NCBI GenBank assembly: GCA_022823185.1 | Contig: JAJDXQ010000032.1 | Coordinates: 1-64,000 of the forward strand | Length of the DNA: 64,000 bases | DNA from: Caldilineaceae bacterium | GTDB taxonomy: Bacteria; Chloroflexota; Anaerolineae; Caldilineales; Caldilineaceae | Direction of reading: 5' to 3' | In this document: positions 46,303 to 55,105 of the stretch, piece by piece | Position numbering within the stretch: the stretch's first letter is position 1 | Layout: each line of letters starts with the position of its first letter | Program-made: the position numbers and the translations under genes | Notes under the pieces: model-generated | Seen by the model: the letters and a program-made list of their open reading frames with translations, nothing else | What the model was told of the DNA's origin: nothing | The model's database searches: none

Positions 46303-47562
46303 ATGCAACAGACTCTACTCATTGACGGTCTCAAGCAGCGCCGCCTGCCCATTAACCTGCGCCAGAGCGGAAACAGCGACGCCCGCATGCTCATCTCGAC
46401 CCGCATCAGGAAGTCGCCGTGGTGGCACCTGTCCAAAGCCGCCGGCTGCTGGGCTTATACCACCTACAACCACCAGTACCACCCTCGCGCCTACATCAAG
46501 CCCGAAGACGGCGGCATGCTCGCCGAGTACAGATACCTGACCGAGCACGTCAGCATGTGGGACGTGGCCGTCGAACGCCAGATCCAGGTCAAGGGCCCCG
46601 ACGCCGCAGACTTCGTCGACTATCTCATCACCCGTGACGTGCACAGCCTGTTGCCCACGATGCAGGCCCGCTACGTGATCCTCTGCAACCAGTACGGCGG
46701 AATCATCAACGACCCGGTCCTGCTGCGCGTTGCCGACGACGAATTCTGGTTCAGCATCTCCGACTCCGACGTGCTGCTCTGGGCGCAGGGCGTAAACTCC
46801 ACCGGCAGATTCAACGTCGACATCCACGAGCTCGATGTCTCTCCGGTGCAGATACAAGGCCCCAAATCAGCCGCGCTCCTGGAGAAGATGGTCGGCCCCC
46901 ACGTGCGAGAGATGCCCTACTACAGCCTGATCCACGACACCGTCAACGACCATCCCGTTACCATCTCGCGCACCGGCTTCTCCGCCGAACTCGGCTTCGA
47001 AATCTACCTGCACAACGCCATGCTCCACGCCGACGACGTCTGGCCCTACATCCTCGAACAGGGCGAAGAGTTCAATCTCGGCGTCATCGCGCCCAGCCAT
47101 ATCCGCCGCATCGAGGCGGGCATCCTCTCCTACGGCCAGGACATGGACATCGAGAACAACCCCTACGAAGTGCGGCTCGGCTGGCAAGTGGACCTGGACA
47201 AAGGGGACTTCATCGGCAAAGAGGCGCTTACGCGGATCAAGCGGGAGGGGGTCAATCAGCGGCTGGTCGGTCTGCGCGTCGGCGGCGAGCCGATCGTCTG
47301 GTACAACGAGGATTTCTACCTGGTCAAAGACAACGACTCCGGCGACGACGTCGGCTACGTCACCAGCGCCTTCTGGTCTCCGGCCCAGGATTCAAACATC
47401 GCCCTGGCCGTCATGCCCCGCTCCCACTGGCGACGCGGCACGCAGGTCAAGGTCCAGCTCCCCGCCGACGGCATCGTCGACGCCGAAGTCGTGCGCGTCC
47501 CCTTCGTCGACCCGACCAAGGAGCGGCCGAAGACGGAGTTGTTAAATGGAAGTGGCCGTTAG
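46303..47562 (+). CDS. DmdA/GcvT-like folate-dependent methyltransferase
   Basis: A 419-residue protein of the aminomethyltransferase (GcvT) superfamily. Many landmarks are those of DMSP demethylase DmdA and its close paralogues: YTTYNHQYHPRAY, HVSMWDVAVERQIQVKG, FWFSISDSDVLLWAQG, VQIQGPKSAALLEKMVG, ILSYGQDMDIENNPYEVRL, and SAFWSPAQDSNIALAVM near the end. DmdA transfers a methyl group from dimethylsulfoniopropionate to tetrahydrofolate, but many non-DmdA relatives share this outline, so the substrate is open. GGAG nine bases before ATG 46303 supports the start. Its position after a dimethylglycine-dehydrogenase-like gene favours a one-carbon pathway. Confidence 0.8.
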   Translation: MQQTLLIDGLKQRRLPINLRQSGNSDARMLISTRIRKSPWWHLSKAAGCWAYTTYNHQYHPRAYIKPEDGGMLAEYRYLTEHVSMWDVAVERQIQVKGPDAADFVDYLITRDVHSLLPTMQARYVILCNQYGGIINDPVLLRVADDEFWFSISDSDVLLWAQGVNSTGRFNVDIHELDVSPVQIQGPKSAALLEKMVGPHVREMPYYSLIHDTVNDHPVTISRTGFSAELGFEIYLHNAMLHADDVWPYILEQGEEFNLGVIAPSHIRRIEAGILSYGQDMDIENNPYEVRLGWQVDLDKGDFIGKEALTRIKREGVNQRLVGLRVGGEPIVWYNEDFYLVKDNDSGDDVGYVTSAFWSPAQDSNIALAVMPRSHWRRGTQVKVQLPADGIVDAEVVRVPFVDPTKERPKTELLNGSGR

Positions 47563-47661
47563 AAGGTGGTAGGCGACGCATCTGGACGCCGGCATTTCGG
47601 CAGAGAAGCATAACTTCGGCGCGACACAATTTGGGAGGCCTAGCCAGCCAATATCGTTAAA

Positions 47662-47687
47662 AGCTCATCCCAAAATGGGGATGAGCT
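47662..47687 (-). terminator. Inverted repeat, terminator-like on the minus strand
   Basis: AGCTCATCCC and GGGATGAGCT form a perfect 10-bp stem around a six-base loop. A run of T's follows only on the minus strand (TTTTAACG), although no minus-strand gene ends here. It may still act on read-through from the plus-strand operon. Confidence 0.45.
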
Positions 47688-47957
47688 CTCGCAAATCTCT
47701 GGCAGCGACCATACCATGGTCAGCCCGCGATCCGATCTGAGGGAGAAGAAACAGCAACTCTCACTCCTCACTTCTTGTACCTCTCTCCTCCCCCTTTTGG
47801 GCAGTCGGGTCTTTGGCCCTCCCTTGTGCGGGGGGAACACCCCCGCAACGCTCCCCTTCAACAACATGCCTCGACGACAGAGTGTCGACTTTGGTGATCA
47901 GGTGTCCAATCGAAAGAATTTTGCCTAACCACGTCCTGTCAGTCTCATCAAATCCCC

Positions 47958-48038
47958 GTAAGGACAGGCCTTGTGCCTGCCCTCACATACCCTCCAATCA
48001 ACGGACCCCACTGTAAGGCCAGACTTAGCGCCTGCCCT
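47958..48038. repeat. Two REP-like palindromic repeats
   Basis: Two imperfect copies (47958-47984 and 48013-48038) share the pattern GTAAGG..CAG..CTT..GCCTGCCCT. The first can fold as GGACAGGC-loop-GCCTGCCC. Only two copies occur in the window. Confidence 0.45.
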
Positions 48039-48143
48039 GAATCTCTCCCAAAGCCGGTAAACAATTCCAGCCACCGCTGGCATTTATTCCCCGCCAGACT
48101 GTTCCCACCCCAAAACTGGGACGTATCCGTCGTTAATGACCAC

Positions 48144-48172
48144 TTGAACACCTGCTACAGCCGTTATATACT
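48144..48172 (+). promoter_or_regulatory. Promoter candidate for the small coiled-coil gene
   Basis: TTGAAC (48144-48149), 17 bp, then TATACT (48167-48172), 35 bp before ATG 48207. It is a good sigma-70 match. Confidence 0.55.
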
Positions 48173-48206
48173 TAACCGACAACATCCAAAGGAGAAAAAT
48201 CCCCCC

Positions 48207-48458
48207 ATGACTGAACAGAACGAAGATCGCCTAGACCGCATCGAGCGCATTTTAGAACGGAGCGCCAAAGAGCACGCAGAGCAGTTCGCCCACATAGACG
48301 AGATGTTCGCCAATGCCGTCGAACAGTTCAACCGCAACGAAGAACGATTCGCCGCACTGGTCGAGAGACATGACCAGTTGTCCCATGATATCGGCTTCCT
48401 GTACGCTGCCGTGAAGGGGCATGTCTCGCAGCCCGCGCCGCCGGCCCATCAGGACTAA
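48207..48458 (+). CDS. Small coiled-coil hypothetical protein
   Basis: An 83-residue protein dominated by a heptad-like helix (RLDRIERILERSAKEHAEQF, then FNRNEERFAALVERHDQLSH) and ending in a Pro/Ala tail. AAAGGAG about 12 bases before the ATG and a good promoter support expression. Similar short coiled-coil proteins are common near regulatory or envelope genes but have no defined role. It does not obviously belong to either neighbouring operon. Confidence 0.6.
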   Translation: MTEQNEDRLDRIERILERSAKEHAEQFAHIDEMFANAVEQFNRNEERFAALVERHDQLSHDIGFLYAAVKGHVSQPAPPAHQD

Positions 48459-48586
48459 CGCCAAAAATCAGGGGTCGGAAAAAAGCAACAGATCAGCCTT
48501 CTCTGTATCTAAGTTTCCAACCGCCAGCTACCTTTATGATAGCTTGGCCGCTTCTCTTGCCATTCTTGTAGCGCGGGCGGGTTGAA

Positions 48587-49582
48587 TCACAACCCCTCCA
48601 GCCCAAACGCCTCCCCCAAATCCACCGTCGCGCCGCTGGCGATCGCCCGCTTGATCCCCGCCTCGAACTGCAGCTCCTGCAACCCAGCCACGCCCGGTAT
48701 CGGTGGCGGCGCGCCATCTTGCACGCTGTCCAGATAGGCGTGGATCGCCTTGCCGAACGACGCCCGGTACTGGTCCCAGCGCGAGATGTCGAACGTCAGG
48801 TTGTGCCTTTCATGGCGGCCAGTGCGGTAGTCGAGCACCTCCATCTCGCCGTCAAGGTCCCGCATACTCAGCCGCCCGTGCTCGAACGCGAAGGTCAACT
48901 CGTAGAGCGGCAGCTTCGGATCGATGGCCGAGGTGCCGATAAGCGTGCCCGTCGCATCGTTTTCCAGGCGCGCAGCCACCGTCACGTTGCGCGATCCGTC
49001 GGCGCCCGCGCCCGGCGAGGACGCCTGCGCGCTGATACTGGCCGCCGGCCCCATGAAGTACAGCAACAGGTCGATGCAGTGGCTCCAGCAGTTGTAGTGC
49101 ACCATGCCCGTGAAATGCACCGGCTGCCCGAACGCCTTCTGCTCCACGATCTCGCGCGCCAGCCTCGTCTGGTCGAAGAAGCGGTAGTTGAAGACCATCG
49201 CCGTCTCCACGCCCGCGCCGTGCGCCGCCTGCATCATCGCGCGCGCATCGAAGAAATCCTCCTCGACCACGTTCGCCTGCCCGTGCCGCGCCGCCAGCGG
49301 CTTCTCGAAAAACAGCCGTTTCGGTCCGTGCGGCAGCAACGCGTTCGCCGCGTCCAGGCGGTCCGTCTCCTTGGTAAAGACCAGACACGTATCCGGCTCG
49401 TCCGCCATCAGATCAGCCGCGTCAGCCGCCACGCGTCCGCCGAACTGCTCCGCCACCGCCTCTGCCTTGCTGCGCGTGCGGTTCAGGTAGCTAAGCTGAA
49501 TGCCTTTGCGCTCAACGATGTAGGGCAGATAGTTCCTCTCGGCCACGCCGCCAGTACCCACCACTGCAATCTTCATTGTCAT
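48587..49582 (-). CDS. Gfo/Idh/MocA family oxidoreductase
   Basis: A 331-residue NAD(P)-dependent sugar oxidoreductase. The Rossmann motif is MKIAVVGTGGVAERNYLPYI, and the conserved LFFEKPLAARHGQ carries the EKP motif. The central HFTGMVHYNCWSHCIDLLLY holds the family's catalytic-type histidines. An in-frame ATG two codons downstream (49576) is an alternative start. It is the second gene of a minus-strand operon, 35 bp after the GH78 gene, so it probably oxidises the sugar released there. Substrate is unknown. Confidence 0.87.
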   Translation of the reverse strand: MTMKIAVVGTGGVAERNYLPYIVERKGIQLSYLNRTRSKAEAVAEQFGGRVAADAADLMADEPDTCLVFTKETDRLDAANALLPHGPKRLFFEKPLAARHGQANVVEEDFFDARAMMQAAHGAGVETAMVFNYRFFDQTRLAREIVEQKAFGQPVHFTGMVHYNCWSHCIDLLLYFMGPAASISAQASSPGAGADGSRNVTVAARLENDATGTLIGTSAIDPKLPLYELTFAFEHGRLSMRDLDGEMEVLDYRTGRHERHNLTFDISRWDQYRASFGKAIHAYLDSVQDGAPPPIPGVAGLQELQFEAGIKRAIASGATVDLGEAFGLEGL

Positions 49583-49617
49583 CCTTTTTCCCCTGGTTCT
49601 GATTTTCCGGTTTCAAG

Positions 49618-52383
49618 TTACTCTTCGACCAGGCGGAAATTATACAAGCCGGAGCCTACTCGAAAAGTGATGGCGTCTCCGCTCTCCTCACCCGCGCCTA
49701 TTCCCGCAACACCCGGTCTGAATACGCTCTTTTCCCAAACTGCCTTGCCACCCTCGCTGACAGCCGCCGCGCCCAGACCCAACTTGGGCACACTGACCTC
49801 CGCCGTCGTGTTGACCGGAACTGTCACCTGCATGTTGAACACACCCGCGTCCTGCTGCCAGGCCGCTGCCACCGCACCCGACAGCGTCTTCACCTCCGCT
49901 TCCACCTCGGTCACACCCCCGACCACGCTCGGGCTGATCGCGATCGTCCGGTAGCCGGGGCTCGTAGGACTGATGCCGGCCAGCGTTCTGTAGAAGAAGA
50001 CCTCCGTGCTGCAGAACATCTTCATGTTCAGGCTCAACTCCTCCTCCGGGTCGCCGTTCCACGACTCCCACACCGTCGTCGCGCCCTTGGCGATCTGCTC
50101 GCCCCAGCTTGGGAAAGCCGTCTGCGACATCAGCTCGGCCATGACTTCGGCCTGGCCGTAGCGCGGCAGCGCGTTCTCCAGCGCCGCCGTGCCGATGATG
50201 CCTGTCGTCAGATGCCCGTTCTGGCGCACGCGGATATCCTCGACCAGGTTGGCCACAACCGCCTCTATCCTGTCTTCTGGTACCAGATCAAGGTGCAGCG
50301 CCATCGCGTTCGCGGTCTGGCTGCCGCCCCCATACTGACTGGTCTCTTCGTCCAGAAACTCGCGGTTGAACGCCTCCCTGATCGCCCCGGCCAGCGCACC
50401 GAACCGCTCCGCGTCATCCTCCTCGCCCAGGACCCGCGCCGCCTGCGCCAGGATCGACACACAGTGCTGGTGGTAGGCCGTCGACGTGAGCGCCATCGGC
50501 GTATGCAGCGGCTTAAAGCTGGAGCTCCCGTCGGCCTGCGGCTCCATGTGGTCGCCCAGCCCATGGCGCATGATATGCCCTTCCGCCAGCGCGCCGTAGA
50601 ATGCCATCATCCGCTTGAGCGGACGGTAATGCCTGGCCAGCACGCGCTCGTCGCCGTAATGGCGGTAGACCTGCCACACGAAAATCGGATACGTGCTCGC
50701 CCAGTCCATCCAGCGCAGATAAGGGTCCATCGTCCTGCGCCAGTGCAGCGGGGCCACCACCGGTACATCGCCCTCCTCCTTCTGCGCGTCAGCGATGTCC
50801 TCCAGCCACTTCGCCCAGAAACTGGCGCTTTCAAAATTGTAAAGATAGTCTTCGGCGATGAAGCCCGGATCCCCCAGCCACGCTACCCGTTCCGAACGGT
50901 CCGCCGCGTCCTGCGAAATGCTCTGGAAACTCCCCCGAAGCGTCCAGTGTACATTGCTGTGAATCCGGTTGAAGAGCTCGTCCGAACAGCGAAAACGGCT
51001 CCCGGTTCCCACCGCCGTATGCACAACGCGTCCCTCCACGCTTTCCAGCGTGGGCACGCCCGGATAGCCTGTGACTTCAACGTAACGGAAACTGTGCAGC
51101 GTGAAGCGCGGCTCCCAGACCTCGACGCCACTGCCTTTGAGAGTATAGTTGTCCATCTGCCGCGCGCAATGATGTACGCCCCCGTCGCGGCCGATACCCA
51201 GTCTGTAGTCCTCTTTAGTCTCTGGCGCGTTGGTCAGATTGCTGCGCGCGTCCAGCGTCCCGTCCGCGTAGAGGCAGGTTCCATGCCGCAGCGTTACCTT
51301 CGCGCCCGCCGGTCCCCGCGCTCGCAACCGGCACCATCCGGTGATCGTCTGCCCCAGGTCGAAGATATACACGCCCTCGCGCGGGTTGCTCATCGCGACC
51401 GCCGGCAGCGTCTCGATCACGCGCGTCGGCGGCATACTTTGCGCAACCAGCGCGCCCCCGGGCGCCTCCACACCCACAGCCTGCTGCCAGCCCGCGTCGT
51501 CGTAACCGGGGCTGTCCCACCCCGTTTCTTCCAAGCGCGCGTCGTAACGCTCGCCGTTGTTGAAATCGTTATACGTGATCGGGCCCGGCGCCGTCTGCCA
51601 CTCGCCATCAGAGACAAGGCTGACCTGTCCGCCGTCCTCGAATTCAATAATCCCGTGCAGAAGCAGCCGGGGCCTGTCCCCGTAAGGCGTGCGGTGGCTG
51701 GGCGACGGCGGGACGTCCTCCTCCGCACTGTACCAGCCATGGCCCAGAATGACGCCGAATACGTTGGCCCCCGGCTGCAGCAACGCCGTGACATCATGGC
51801 TCACGTAAAGCACTCGCGCGCCCAGCGCAAGAGGCTGGTCGTTGCTGTAGTACGTGTTTCCGGGGTCCAGCACGCTCTGCCCCGCCTTGGCGCCGTTCAC
51901 ATACAGTTCCCCGTAACCCAGCCCGGCCATGTGAACAGTCGCCCGCCGCACCGGCCTGTCCAGGGTAAACTCTCGCCGCAGCAGCGGCGCCGAGATCGAA
52001 CTGTCGGCCGCGCCGATCCAGCCGCCCTGCCAGTCGCTGGCCTCCAGCAGCCCCATGCTGAACACCGCCGGATCGCTGAAGCCGCCGGCATTTCCTTCCC
52101 CGTCCCACACCCGCACCGCCCACCAGCAGCGCTCATTGCTCGCCAGCGTCGCGCCTTCGTATCCGACCTGCGCCATGTCTGACGACACGACCCGGCCGCT
52201 GTCCCACCTGTCACCGTCCCCGGCCAGCAGATTGGCCTCGCTGCTGGCGACCAGGATCCTGTAGGCCGACTGGCTCTGGCCGCGTTCCTCCGCGCGCAGC
52301 AGCCAACTGAAGCGCGGCCGAAGCGTGTCGATGCCCACCGGGTCTAAGGAGTATTCGCACTGCAAATCAAAGGGGGTGATCAT
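49618..52383 (-). CDS. GH78 alpha-L-rhamnosidase
   Basis: A 921-residue glycoside hydrolase that removes terminal alpha-L-rhamnose from glycans or glycosides. N-terminal beta domains begin with FDLQCEYSLDPVGIDTLRPR and include YGELYVNGAKAGQSVLDPG. The six-hairpin catalytic domain carries the acidic motif DRSERVAWLGD, a variant of the usual RDERLGWxGD, plus YRHYGDERVLARHY and TTVWESWNGDPEEEL. No signal peptide is visible, so the enzyme is probably cytoplasmic and works on imported oligosaccharides or glycosides. It is the first gene of the operon with the Gfo/Idh gene and is divergent from the ABC transporter. Some GH78-like proteins have other activities. Confidence 0.9.
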   Translation of the reverse strand: MITPFDLQCEYSLDPVGIDTLRPRFSWLLRAEERGQSQSAYRILVASSEANLLAGDGDRWDSGRVVSSDMAQVGYEGATLASNERCWWAVRVWDGEGNAGGFSDPAVFSMGLLEASDWQGGWIGAADSSISAPLLRREFTLDRPVRRATVHMAGLGYGELYVNGAKAGQSVLDPGNTYYSNDQPLALGARVLYVSHDVTALLQPGANVFGVILGHGWYSAEEDVPPSPSHRTPYGDRPRLLLHGIIEFEDGGQVSLVSDGEWQTAPGPITYNDFNNGERYDARLEETGWDSPGYDDAGWQQAVGVEAPGGALVAQSMPPTRVIETLPAVAMSNPREGVYIFDLGQTITGWCRLRARGPAGAKVTLRHGTCLYADGTLDARSNLTNAPETKEDYRLGIGRDGGVHHCARQMDNYTLKGSGVEVWEPRFTLHSFRYVEVTGYPGVPTLESVEGRVVHTAVGTGSRFRCSDELFNRIHSNVHWTLRGSFQSISQDAADRSERVAWLGDPGFIAEDYLYNFESASFWAKWLEDIADAQKEEGDVPVVAPLHWRRTMDPYLRWMDWASTYPIFVWQVYRHYGDERVLARHYRPLKRMMAFYGALAEGHIMRHGLGDHMEPQADGSSSFKPLHTPMALTSTAYHQHCVSILAQAARVLGEEDDAERFGALAGAIREAFNREFLDEETSQYGGGSQTANAMALHLDLVPEDRIEAVVANLVEDIRVRQNGHLTTGIIGTAALENALPRYGQAEVMAELMSQTAFPSWGEQIAKGATTVWESWNGDPEEELSLNMKMFCSTEVFFYRTLAGISPTSPGYRTIAISPSVVGGVTEVEAEVKTLSGAVAAAWQQDAGVFNMQVTVPVNTTAEVSVPKLGLGAAAVSEGGKAVWEKSVFRPGVAGIGAGEESGDAITFRVGSGLYNFRLVEE

Positions 52384-52773
52384 CGTGCTACCGTGTCCGA
52401 ATGAACAGAGGTAAGCAACTCCGAGCCGTATTGTACCAGAATTCCACTCATCAACAGGAGTGGGAGCGCATCCCGGGACGTTCGAGACCTGTGATTGGGC
52501 AGGCCTCTAAACTGAAGTCGGTACATGGAAGGTCGCTCGTTGGTTAAGAGATTAGACAATAAGTGGCCCAAATAAACAGCGTTTGCAGCCCCACTGGAGT
52601 TTCTGCTATGATCCCGTGGTCGGCCCACAGCAGGCTGAACGCGACGCTGCACTCCACACACAGTCCGATTTATGCAGTGAACCGCCGACTTTCACGCAAC
52701 CACCGGATTTACAAATAAAACTGCATCGACAGCCGATACTTCCTTACTCTCTTTCCAAATCAGGAGGAATTCC
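52384..52773. other. Divergent control region of the rhamnoside locus
   Basis: About 390 bp between the GH78 gene and the transporter gene. A plus-strand promoter lies at 52583-52612. A minus-strand -10 (TACAAT, 52435-52430) lacks a well-spaced -35. No LacI- or AraC-type regulator gene is in the window. Confidence 0.5.
52583..52612 (+). promoter_or_regulatory. Promoter candidate for the second sugar transporter operon
   Basis: TTGCAG (52583-52588), 18 bp, then TGC-TATGAT with the -10 at 52607-52612 and an extended-minus-ten TG. It lies about 160 bp before ATG 52774. Confidence 0.5.
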
Positions 52774-54108
52774 ATGACCCGTAAAGCAAACGCTTCCCTG
52801 ACGCGCGCCGTCTCCCGGCGTGCCTTCCTCAAGACAGCCGGCGCCGGGGCGGCGTTCGCCGCGCTCAGCGCCTGCGCCGCGCCTGTTGCCGCCCCCGCGG
52901 CAGATGGAGGCGGCGAAGAAACTATGGCAGAACCGCAGGAACTGAACATCGTCTACTGGGCCGATAGCAACGACTTCTTCCAGGGCGTCATCGACCAGTA
53001 TCAGGAAGAGACCGGCAACATCGTCAACTATGAAGTCGCCCCGGCCGTCTACATCGAGTGGCAGCAGATGATGACGACACGCCTGGCATCGGGCGATACC
53101 GGCACCGACGCCTTCCACTCCGACGACTTCCAGGCCGCCATCTACGGCGCCGCCGGCTGGCTCTCCCCGCTCGAGCCCGTCGTCGAACTCTATGACATCG
53201 ACCTCGATGACTGGCCCCAGACGCTGATCTACGACGTGTCCTCATGGGACGGCGCCCTCTACCGCATTCCCTGGGGCAACGACACCGAAATCTTCTTCTA
53301 TCGCACCGACTACTTCGATGAAGCCGGCGTCTCTCCGCCCGCTGACTGGAACGACCTGGTCGAGGTAGGCACGGCCCTCACCGACGAGGACGCAGGCATC
53401 TACGGCATCGCCCTTTCCGCCACGATTGGCGGCCAGCTGGGCAATGAAATCCAGCATTGGACAAACCAGGGCGGCGGCGCCATCAATGACCTGGACAATG
53501 ACGGCGCACGCGAAGCCCTCGCCTTCTATAAGGCGCTCTACGCCGAACACAACATCGCCCCCGACTCAGCCCCGCAGGAGGACTACAGTTCCGTCTTCCA
53601 GGGCTGGCTCTCGGACAAGTACGCCATGTGGTGGTGCTGGGACGGCTTCTTCGGCGCAATGCGCACCAACGAGGAGTTCTGGGCCGATCAGGTTTCCGCA
53701 TTCCTGCCGCCAATGGGTCCGGACAACGCCGAGACGATCACCGGCTGCTGGGGCTGGTCCGTCGTCGCCAGCTCGCCAAAACAGGAGCTGGCCAACGAGT
53801 GGATCGGCTTTACCGCACGCTCCGATGTCATGAAGCAGCAGATCTACCGCGGCCGCGTCCCCGCCCGCGTCTCCCTTTGGGCCGACCCAGAAGTCCAGGA
53901 TCTCGCGCCCTCTTCGCCATTCCTGCTCGATTTGGCCGAGGCCGGCGGCCTTGTCAAGGCCCGCCCGGTTACGCCCAGCATCCAGGAAATCTACGACGCC
54001 GCCGAACAGAACGTTCACGCCTATCTGACAGACCAGGTCAGCCTCGATGAGGCAGTCACCGCGGCCATGGACAAGATCAACCCAATCCTTGAACGCGATC
54101 TGGGCTGA
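52774..54108 (+). CDS. Carbohydrate ABC transporter substrate-binding lipoprotein
   Basis: A 444-residue family-1 receptor exported by Tat (VSRRAFLKTAGAG) and lipidated at LSAC. The mature core has ELNIVYWADSNDFFQGVIDQ, YRIPWGNDTEIFFYRTDYFD, YAMWWCWDGFFGAM and VARSS-like VVASSPKQELANEWIGFTA. AGGAGG lies six bases before ATG 52774. The divergent rhamnosidase and the oxidoreductases downstream suggest a rhamnose-containing oligosaccharide as ligand. A 12-bp stem-loop follows the stop, as after the receptor gene of the other transporter. Confidence 0.9.
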   Translation: MTRKANASLTRAVSRRAFLKTAGAGAAFAALSACAAPVAAPAADGGGEETMAEPQELNIVYWADSNDFFQGVIDQYQEETGNIVNYEVAPAVYIEWQQMMTTRLASGDTGTDAFHSDDFQAAIYGAAGWLSPLEPVVELYDIDLDDWPQTLIYDVSSWDGALYRIPWGNDTEIFFYRTDYFDEAGVSPPADWNDLVEVGTALTDEDAGIYGIALSATIGGQLGNEIQHWTNQGGGAINDLDNDGAREALAFYKALYAEHNIAPDSAPQEDYSSVFQGWLSDKYAMWWCWDGFFGAMRTNEEFWADQVSAFLPPMGPDNAETITGCWGWSVVASSPKQELANEWIGFTARSDVMKQQIYRGRVPARVSLWADPEVQDLAPSSPFLLDLAEAGGLVKARPVTPSIQEIYDAAEQNVHAYLTDQVSLDEAVTAAMDKINPILERDLG

Positions 54109-54123
54109 TACCCGCATTAAACC

Positions 54124-54155
54124 GCCGGTGGCCAGTGCGGATGCTGGCCACCGGC
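54124..54155 (+). terminator. Stem-loop between receptor and permease genes
   Basis: GCCGGTGGCCAG (54124-54135) and CTGGCCACCGGC (54144-54155) form a perfect 12-bp stem with an eight-base loop. There is no T-run, so it more likely stabilises the upstream mRNA or weakly attenuates than fully terminates. Confidence 0.55.
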
Positions 54156-54185
54156 AACTGACCACTGATCACTGGCGTTCTACCC

Positions 54186-55076
54186 TTGTTAAGTCGACAA
54201 AACCTCAGCACACGTCGCATACTTCTGGCCTGGCTGCTGGTCACCCCCGTGGTGCTGTGGCGGCTCCTCACATCCGTCTATCCCTTCCTGCGCACTTTCT
54301 ACATCAGCTTTTTCGACAACAGCCCCGTGCGCCGCACCTTCGACTTTGTCGGCCTTGATAACTACATGGCGCTGACACGCGACGCCAACGTCGACGCCAC
54401 CCTCACCTTCACGCTCTTCTTTACCGTTACATCCGTCGCCCTGCAGGTCGTGCTCGGGTTGGCCATCGCCGAGCTGCTCAATCAGCGCTTCAAAATGCGC
54501 AACTTTACGCGTGCCGTCAATCTGCTGCCCTGGGCCATGGCGCCCATCGTCATCGCCACCGCCGCCCGCTGGATCTTCCACCAGGATTACGGACTCATCA
54601 ACGACATCATCTGGCGGCTTAGCGGCGAACGCCCGCTTTGGCTTGTCAACTTCACCACCGCCCGTTTCGCCGTCACCATCACCGACGTCTGGAAAAACAC
54701 CGCCTTCCTCGCCGTCATCTTCCTCAGCGGCCTCCAGGGAATCCCCCTGGAACTCTACGAGGCCGCGAAGATCGACGGCGCCGACGGCGTGCGCTCCTAC
54801 TGGTACGTCACCCTGCCGCTGCTGATGCCCCTCATTATTTCGATGATGATCTTCACCGCCATCTTCCGCGTGCTCACATTTGAAATCGTCTACGCGCTCA
54901 CCAATGGCGGGCCAGGCACCGCCACATCGCTGCTCTCCTATCTTGTCTATCTCGAAGGCTTCCGCGTCCTCAACTTCGGTTACGCATCCGCCATCGCCAT
55001 GCTGCTCTTTTTCATCGTCCTGGTCGTGGGCGTCGTCGGCTACGGCTTCCTCCGCCGCGCCTGGGAACGACTGTAA
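54186..55076 (+). CDS. Carbohydrate ABC transporter permease (MalF-like)
   Basis: A 296-residue permease with a hydrophobic N-terminal helix (ILLAWLLVTPVVLWRLLTSV) and the EAA loop LELYEAAKIDGADGVRSYWY. The start is a TTG at 54186, used because the first helix follows at once and no ATG lies upstream in a sensible place; no Shine-Dalgarno is seen. As in the other transporter operon, no ATPase gene is present. Confidence 0.87.
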   Translation: MLSRQNLSTRRILLAWLLVTPVVLWRLLTSVYPFLRTFYISFFDNSPVRRTFDFVGLDNYMALTRDANVDATLTFTLFFTVTSVALQVVLGLAIAELLNQRFKMRNFTRAVNLLPWAMAPIVIATAARWIFHQDYGLINDIIWRLSGERPLWLVNFTTARFAVTITDVWKNTAFLAVIFLSGLQGIPLELYEAAKIDGADGVRSYWYVTLPLLMPLIISMMIFTAIFRVLTFEIVYALTNGGPGTATSLLSYLVYLEGFRVLNFGYASAIAMLLFFIVLVVGVVGYGFLRRAWERL

Positions 55077-55105
55077 CTTCTCTGGCCACTGACCACTATC
55101 TCTTT

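Larger units (their letters stand above)
47563..48143. other. Intergenic region with hairpins and short repeats
   Basis: About 580 bp without a convincing gene between the DmdA-like gene and a small coiled-coil gene. It holds a strong inverted repeat at 47662-47687 and two palindromic GGACAGGC-type repeats near 47958 and 48013. Confidence 0.55.

Noticed and set aside
46303..47562. Naming the gene dmdA outright
   Set aside because: The landmarks fit DmdA, but many paralogues in the GcvT superfamily share them. Clade placement by phylogeny would be needed.
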